Positions 60,517-64,000 of a stretch of DNA of 64,000 nucleotides are shown in pieces. Positions within the stretch are counted from its first letter, which is position 1, and each line of letters starts with the position of its first letter. The notes beneath the pieces are model-generated. The model did not search any database. It was not told the DNA's origin and saw only the letters and a program-made list of their open reading frames with translations. The stretch comes from Sphaerotilus sp. (GTDB taxonomy: Bacteria; Pseudomonadota; Gammaproteobacteria; Burkholderiales; Burkholderiaceae_C), in contig JAAFKB010000003.1 of assembly GCA_013299055.1 (NCBI GenBank), positions 1 through 64,000 on the forward strand, given 5' to 3'. The translations under genes were made by a program, and so were the position numbers.

Positions 60517-61164
60517 TCAGGCCGTCTTGCGCTGGCGACGGCCCATGGCACCCAGCACGCCCAGGCCGGCGAGCATCATGGCGACCGACTCGGGTTCCGG
60601 CACCGGGGAGACGGCCGGGGAACCCGTCAGGCTGACCTTGTCGAGCAGGACCGAGCCATCAGCCTGCGTGCCGATGCCGACGAAGGAGAGCTGCTGCATA
60701 CCCGCGGCAGCCGTGAACGTGAAGCTGTTGAGCGACCAGCCCTGACCCGAATTGACACCGAACGTGCCGATGGTCGAGCCACCGAACAGCACCTGGTAGG
60801 TCTGGCCACCGTCGTTGAGACGACCGGCGTCGTACCAGCTCAGCGTGTACTGGCCACCGGCGCCCGTGACCGATTGGCTGATGGTGGCCGTGTTCTGGAT
60901 GCCGGCAACTTGCTCGCCGAACGAGGCGCCAAAACCCACCATGCTGCCGGGCGTGCCCAGCACCGTGGCGTCCTTGTCGATCTGCAGGGCCCAGTAGCCA
61001 TTCCAGCCCTCGATCGGGCCGCAGTTCTGGCTGTAGCAGTAGCCATCGGCGTTCAGGCTGACGGCGCTCTCGAAGCTGCCGTTGGTCAGCAGCTCGGTGC
61101 CGGTGGCGGCCTGGCTCGACAGGCTGCACAAGGCCATTGCGGCAAGGGCGATGATCTTTTTCAT
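60517..61164 (-). CDS. PEP-CTERM sorting-domain exported protein
   Basis: This 215-residue protein has a signal peptide (MKKIIALAAMALCSLSSQA), a galactose-binding/DUF642-like beta-sandwich (TNGSFES, PIEGWNGYWALQ, ISQSVTGAGGQYTLSWYDAGR, LDKVSLTG) and a C-terminal PEP-CTERM tail: VPEPESVAMMLAGLGVLGAMGRRQRKTA in parts, that is PEP motif, membrane helix and basic end. Exosortase would cleave and sort it to the exterior, typically with exopolysaccharide. The exosortase is not in this window. GAGGAA precedes the ATG at 61162-61164. Confidence 0.9.
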   Translation of the reverse strand: MKKIIALAAMALCSLSSQAATGTELLTNGSFESAVSLNADGYCYSQNCGPIEGWNGYWALQIDKDATVLGTPGSMVGFGASFGEQVAGIQNTATISQSVTGAGGQYTLSWYDAGRLNDGGQTYQVLFGGSTIGTFGVNSGQGWSLNSFTFTAAAGMQQLSFVGIGTQADGSVLLDKVSLTGSPAVSPVPEPESVAMMLAGLGVLGAMGRRQRKTA

Positions 61165-61394
61165 GGGAGGTTCCTCTGGGTTTGTTGCAGCTCGCCGACA
61201 TGGCGGTCTGCGGGTTGGTTTGAAAAAATCATAGCCAGTTACAAACCATTTGCCACCCCCGAGTCCGGGGTATCCCCGTGCAGATTCAGCAGCCATCGGA
61301 TCGCCCGGTATTTTGCTCGGTCAAAATCTCACGGCGTCGTGAATCCTCAACACGAAAATGTATTTCCACACTGGATTTTCAACCCCCTGAATCC

Positions 61395-62303
61395 ATGGAC
61401 AAGCTCAAGCAAATCGAGTCATTTGTCGCGATTGTCCAGCGTGGCAGTCTGACCGCGGCTGCCGCGAATGAGGGGGTGGCCCCGGCGATGATGGGCCGGC
61501 GCATGGACGCGCTGGAAAAGCGCCTGGGCGTGAAGCTGCTCGTGCGCACCACCCGCAAGCTCACGTTGACCCACGAAGGCAGCGCCTTTCTCGAAGACTG
61601 CACCCGTCTGCTGGCCGACCTCGCCAGCGCGGAGGCCAGCGTCAGCGCCGGTGGCGTGAAGGCGAGCGGCCATGTGCGCATCACGGCACCAGGCGGTTTC
61701 GGCCGCCGGCATGTGGCGCCGCTGCTGCCGCGGTTTCTGGCGCTGCACCCGGAGGTGTCGCTGTCGCTGAACCTGTCCGACCGCATCATCGACATGGTGA
61801 ACGAGGGCTACGACTGCGCTGTGCGGGTGGGTGACATGCCCGACTCCAGCCTGATCTCGGTGCGGCTGGCCGACAACCGCCGCCGCTGCGTGGCCGCGCC
61901 CGCCTACCTTGCCCGTGCCGGCACGCCACAACAGCCGCTGGAGCTGATGCGCCATGAATGCCTGACGCTCAGCTCCGAGGCGAGCCAGTCACGTGGCTGG
62001 GCGTTCCTCATCGACGGCACCGTGCAGTACCTGCGCCCACCGGGCCGGCTCGACTGCTCGGACGGGCAGGTGCTGCACGCCTGGTGCCTGCAGGGACTCG
62101 GGGTCGCGTGGCGCAGCACCTGGGAGGTCGACGCCGACCTGCGCGCCGGCCGGCTCGTCAGCGTGCTCGACGCGCACGCCGCGCCACCCAACGGCATCTA
62201 CGCGGTGCTGCCGCATGTGCGGCACCTGCCGCTGCGGGTGCGGTTGTGGGTGGACTTTCTCAAGCACAGCTACAGCACGCCGGGATACTGGAGTGCGGGC
62301 TGA
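61395..62303 (+). CDS. LysR-family transcriptional regulator (CrgA/AaeR-like)
   Basis: This 302-residue regulator has the winged HTH at about 1-60 (IESFVAIVQRGSLTAAAANEGVAPAMMGRRMDALEKRLG) and an effector domain with GHVRITAPGGFGRRHVAPLLPRFL and YDCAVRVGDMPDSSLI, a pattern of the CrgA/AaeR/DmlR group. The usual helix residues Ser-Val-Ser are Ala-Met-Met here. The ATG at 61395 is the canonical start. It is divergent from the PEP-CTERM gene over 230 bases; control of that gene is possible. Confidence 0.87.
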   Translation: MDKLKQIESFVAIVQRGSLTAAAANEGVAPAMMGRRMDALEKRLGVKLLVRTTRKLTLTHEGSAFLEDCTRLLADLASAEASVSAGGVKASGHVRITAPGGFGRRHVAPLLPRFLALHPEVSLSLNLSDRIIDMVNEGYDCAVRVGDMPDSSLISVRLADNRRRCVAAPAYLARAGTPQQPLELMRHECLTLSSEASQSRGWAFLIDGTVQYLRPPGRLDCSDGQVLHAWCLQGLGVAWRSTWEVDADLRAGRLVSVLDAHAAPPNGIYAVLPHVRHLPLRVRLWVDFLKHSYSTPGYWSAG

Positions 62304-62363
62304 TGCGGCTGGCATGATGGCCACATAAGCGGTAACAATTCACACCAACTTGAGGAGCACACC

Positions 62364-63251
62364 ATGAAGTGGGACGGACAGCGAGAGAGTACCCAGGTGG
62401 AAGACCGCCGCGGCCAGGCCGGCGGTGGCGGTGGCCGCATGGCCGGGCGGCGCGGCGTCGGGCTGGGCACGATCGCCATCGCGCTGGTGGCGAGCTGGGT
62501 GTTCGGGGTCAACCCGATGACGGTGATCGGCGTGCTTGGCGGCATGGGCGGCGGCGAACCGGAGGTCGTGCAGCAGGCACCCGCCGGCCAGACCCGCGCA
62601 GCCCCGCAGGACCAGAACGCCCGCTTCATCTCGACCGTGCTCGCCTCGACCGAGGACGTGTGGGACGGCATCTTCCGCCAGGCCAACGCGCAGTACCAGA
62701 AACCCGGCCTCGTGCTCTACAGCCACGCCACGCGCACCGCCTGCGGCACTGGCCAGGCGGCGATGGGGCCGTTCTACTGCCCCGGCGACTCGAAGGTCTA
62801 CCTCGACCTCGATTTCTTCGACACGATGCGCCGCCAGCTGGGTGCGCCCGGTGACTTCGCGCAGGCGTATGTCGTGGCGCACGAGGTCGGCCACCACGTC
62901 CAGCACCTGATGGGCATCACCGACAAGATCGACGCCATGCGCGGTCGGGTCAGCGAGGCGCAGGGCAACGCACTGTCGGTGCGGCTGGAGCTGCAGGCTG
63001 ACTGCTTTGCCGGCGTCTGGGCGAGTCGGGCGCAGCAGGCGAAGAACTGGCTCGAACAAGGGGATCTGGAGGAAGCGATGAACGCCGCGTCGCAGATCGG
63101 CGACGACACGCTGCAGCGCAACGCCGGGGGCCGCGTCCGCCCGGAAAGCTTCACCCACGGCACCAGCCAGCAGCGCATGGCCTGGTTCAAGCGCGGGCTG
63201 CAGAGCGGGCAGATCGCGCAGTGCGATGCCTTCCAGGCGCGCACGCTGTAA
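62364..63251 (+). CDS. YpfJ-family neutral zinc metallopeptidase
   Basis: This 295-residue protein has an N-terminal charged, glycine-rich segment, one membrane anchor (about 34-60), and a metallopeptidase domain with HEVGHH (from 173) and a downstream LELQADCFAG that supplies the third zinc ligand. Four Cys residues (ACGTGQ, YCPGD and later) may form disulfides. The catalytic domain is predicted to be periplasmic. GAGGAG precedes the ATG. The substrates of YpfJ proteins are unknown. Confidence 0.9.
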   Translation: MKWDGQRESTQVEDRRGQAGGGGGRMAGRRGVGLGTIAIALVASWVFGVNPMTVIGVLGGMGGGEPEVVQQAPAGQTRAAPQDQNARFISTVLASTEDVWDGIFRQANAQYQKPGLVLYSHATRTACGTGQAAMGPFYCPGDSKVYLDLDFFDTMRRQLGAPGDFAQAYVVAHEVGHHVQHLMGITDKIDAMRGRVSEAQGNALSVRLELQADCFAGVWASRAQQAKNWLEQGDLEEAMNAASQIGDDTLQRNAGGRVRPESFTHGTSQQRMAWFKRGLQSGQIAQCDAFQARTL

Positions 63252-63263
63252 CGGCCGGGAGGT

Positions 63264-64000
63264 TCAGCCCGGCGTGGCCCCGAACCACCACGCCACCGCC
63301 GCGAAGCTGCCGAACGCCAGCACGGTCGAGGCCAGGATGATCCGTGCGATGCGGCCGTTGTCGGCGCCGTAGCGTTCGGCCAATAACGAGACGTTGCTGG
63401 CGCTCGGCAGTGCGGCGGCCAGCACCAGCACCGTCACCTGGAAGTCGCTCAGCGCCAGCCCGGCGGCTTGTGCGCCCAGTGCGGTGGCCCACACCAGCAG
63501 CGGATGCAGCACCAGCTTGATCAGCGCCACCGGCAGGTAACGCCCCATCGGCATCGGGGCGCTCGGCCGGCCCTGCGCGTCCAGCCCAGAGCGCCACAGC
63601 ACCGCGCCGATCGTGAACAGCGCGACCGGGCTGGCGGCATCGGCGAGCATGCCCACCCCCTTCGCCAGCGGACCCGGCAGCACCAGGCCAGTCACCGACA
63701 TCAGCGCCCCCAGCCCGATCGACCACGGCAGCGGATTGCCGAGGGCAGCGCGCAGCGAGCGGGTGATCGCGGCCCGTGCGGCTGCAGCGTCGCCGCTGTG
63801 GCTGGCACTGGGGTCATCGTGGTGGAGCTGCGCAATGGCGATGCACAGCGAGCTGGTGATGAACAGGTCGGCCAGCACGCTGGTGATCGTCGGCCCCGCT
63901 GCCGCCGGTCCGAGCAGCGCCACCAGCAGCGGCACGCCCATGAAGCCGGTGTTCGGGAAGGCGGCCACCAGCGCACCGAACGCGGCGTCGCGCAGATTGC
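63264..64000 (-). CDS. AEC-family (auxin efflux carrier-like) permease, N-terminus cut by window edge
   Basis: The reverse strand is open to the right edge of the window, so the start lies outside; about 245 C-terminal residues are present. The segment AAFPNTGFMGVPLLVALLG is the conserved AEC Asn-Thr-Gly-Phe motif, followed by several hydrophobic helices and ALPSASNVSLLAERYGAD. AEC transporters move dicarboxylates such as malate or malonate, or other anions. It converges with the metallopeptidase, 12 bases apart. A GTG near 63968 is internal to the conserved domain and is not the start. Confidence 0.87.
   Translation of the reverse strand, partial: NLRDAAFGALVAAFPNTGFMGVPLLVALLGPAAAGPTITSVLADLFITSSLCIAIAQLHHDDPSASHSGDAAAARAAITRSLRAALGNPLPWSIGLGALMSVTGLVLPGPLAKGVGMLADAASPVALFTIGAVLWRSGLDAQGRPSAPMPMGRYLPVALIKLVLHPLLVWATALGAQAAGLALSDFQVTVLVLAAALPSASNVSLLAERYGADNGRIARIILASTVLAFGSFAAVAWWFGATPG

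Overview
The window is a GC-rich bacterial chromosome segment, almost fully coding, with no gene-free stretch above 300 bases and no tRNA, rRNA, CRISPR array or insertion sequence that I can recognise. Several features point to a betaproteobacterium of the order Burkholderiales, plausibly the Leptothrix/Sphaerotilus/Ideonella neighbourhood: Bug-type (TctC) binding proteins next to LysR regulators, divergent exoA/pyrE, a PEP-CTERM protein, a DUF1800/DUF1501 pair and a FabMG-like protein. The genus is inference from gene content.

Layout. 1-8.9 kb: two catabolic cassettes, each led by a Bug binding protein and a divergent LysR regulator. The first is Bug, UxaA/GarD-type dehydratase, HpcH/HpaI aldolase and a patatin. 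The second is Bug, RraA-type aldolase and a D-2-hydroxyacid dehydrogenase. Together they resemble a route for an imported sugar acid: dehydration, aldol cleavage, then oxidoreduction. 8.9-13.4 kb: a two-gene RavA/ViaA-type ATPase and VWA system of unusual make-up, divergent from a Phd/PIN toxin-antitoxin pair. 13.4-24.5 kb: mostly chromosomal genes (aldo-keto reductase, DUF1501/DUF1800, MAPEG, FabMG-like, Bcr/CflA efflux, DUF4394 lipoprotein, OmpA lipoprotein, RlmL-type methyltransferase). 24.6-31.5 kb: a type I restriction-modification operon in the order hsdR-hsdS-DUF1016-hsdM, each junction overlapping by 1-4 bases. 31.5-44.1 kb: a complete pelABCDEFG exopolysaccharide operon on the minus strand. 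44.3-52.2 kb: outer-membrane protein, VOC protein, RlmI-like methyltransferase, a HipA-family kinase, a GNAT, exoA/pyrE, a DUF4124 protein and gatB. 52.4-64 kb: acuI, katE, an orphan response regulator with an AraC regulator, malate synthase G, a haloacid dehalogenase, a PEP-CTERM protein with a divergent LysR, a YpfJ-type metallopeptidase and a truncated AEC permease.

The most unusual items are two. First, the RavA-like ATPase at 10602-12584 has lost its usual C-terminus for an AT-rich parallel beta-helix (GLUG-like) module, and its ViaA-like partner at 8951-10585 carries an N-terminal LRAT-type Cys/His domain. I know of no described system with this pairing, and it looks like a biological-conflict or membrane-stress device. 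Second, acuI contains four perfect DnaA boxes, all in the same reading frame (Leu-Ser-Thr with the rare codon TTA), and a fifth perfect box lies in katE; this is a candidate DnaA-titration locus.
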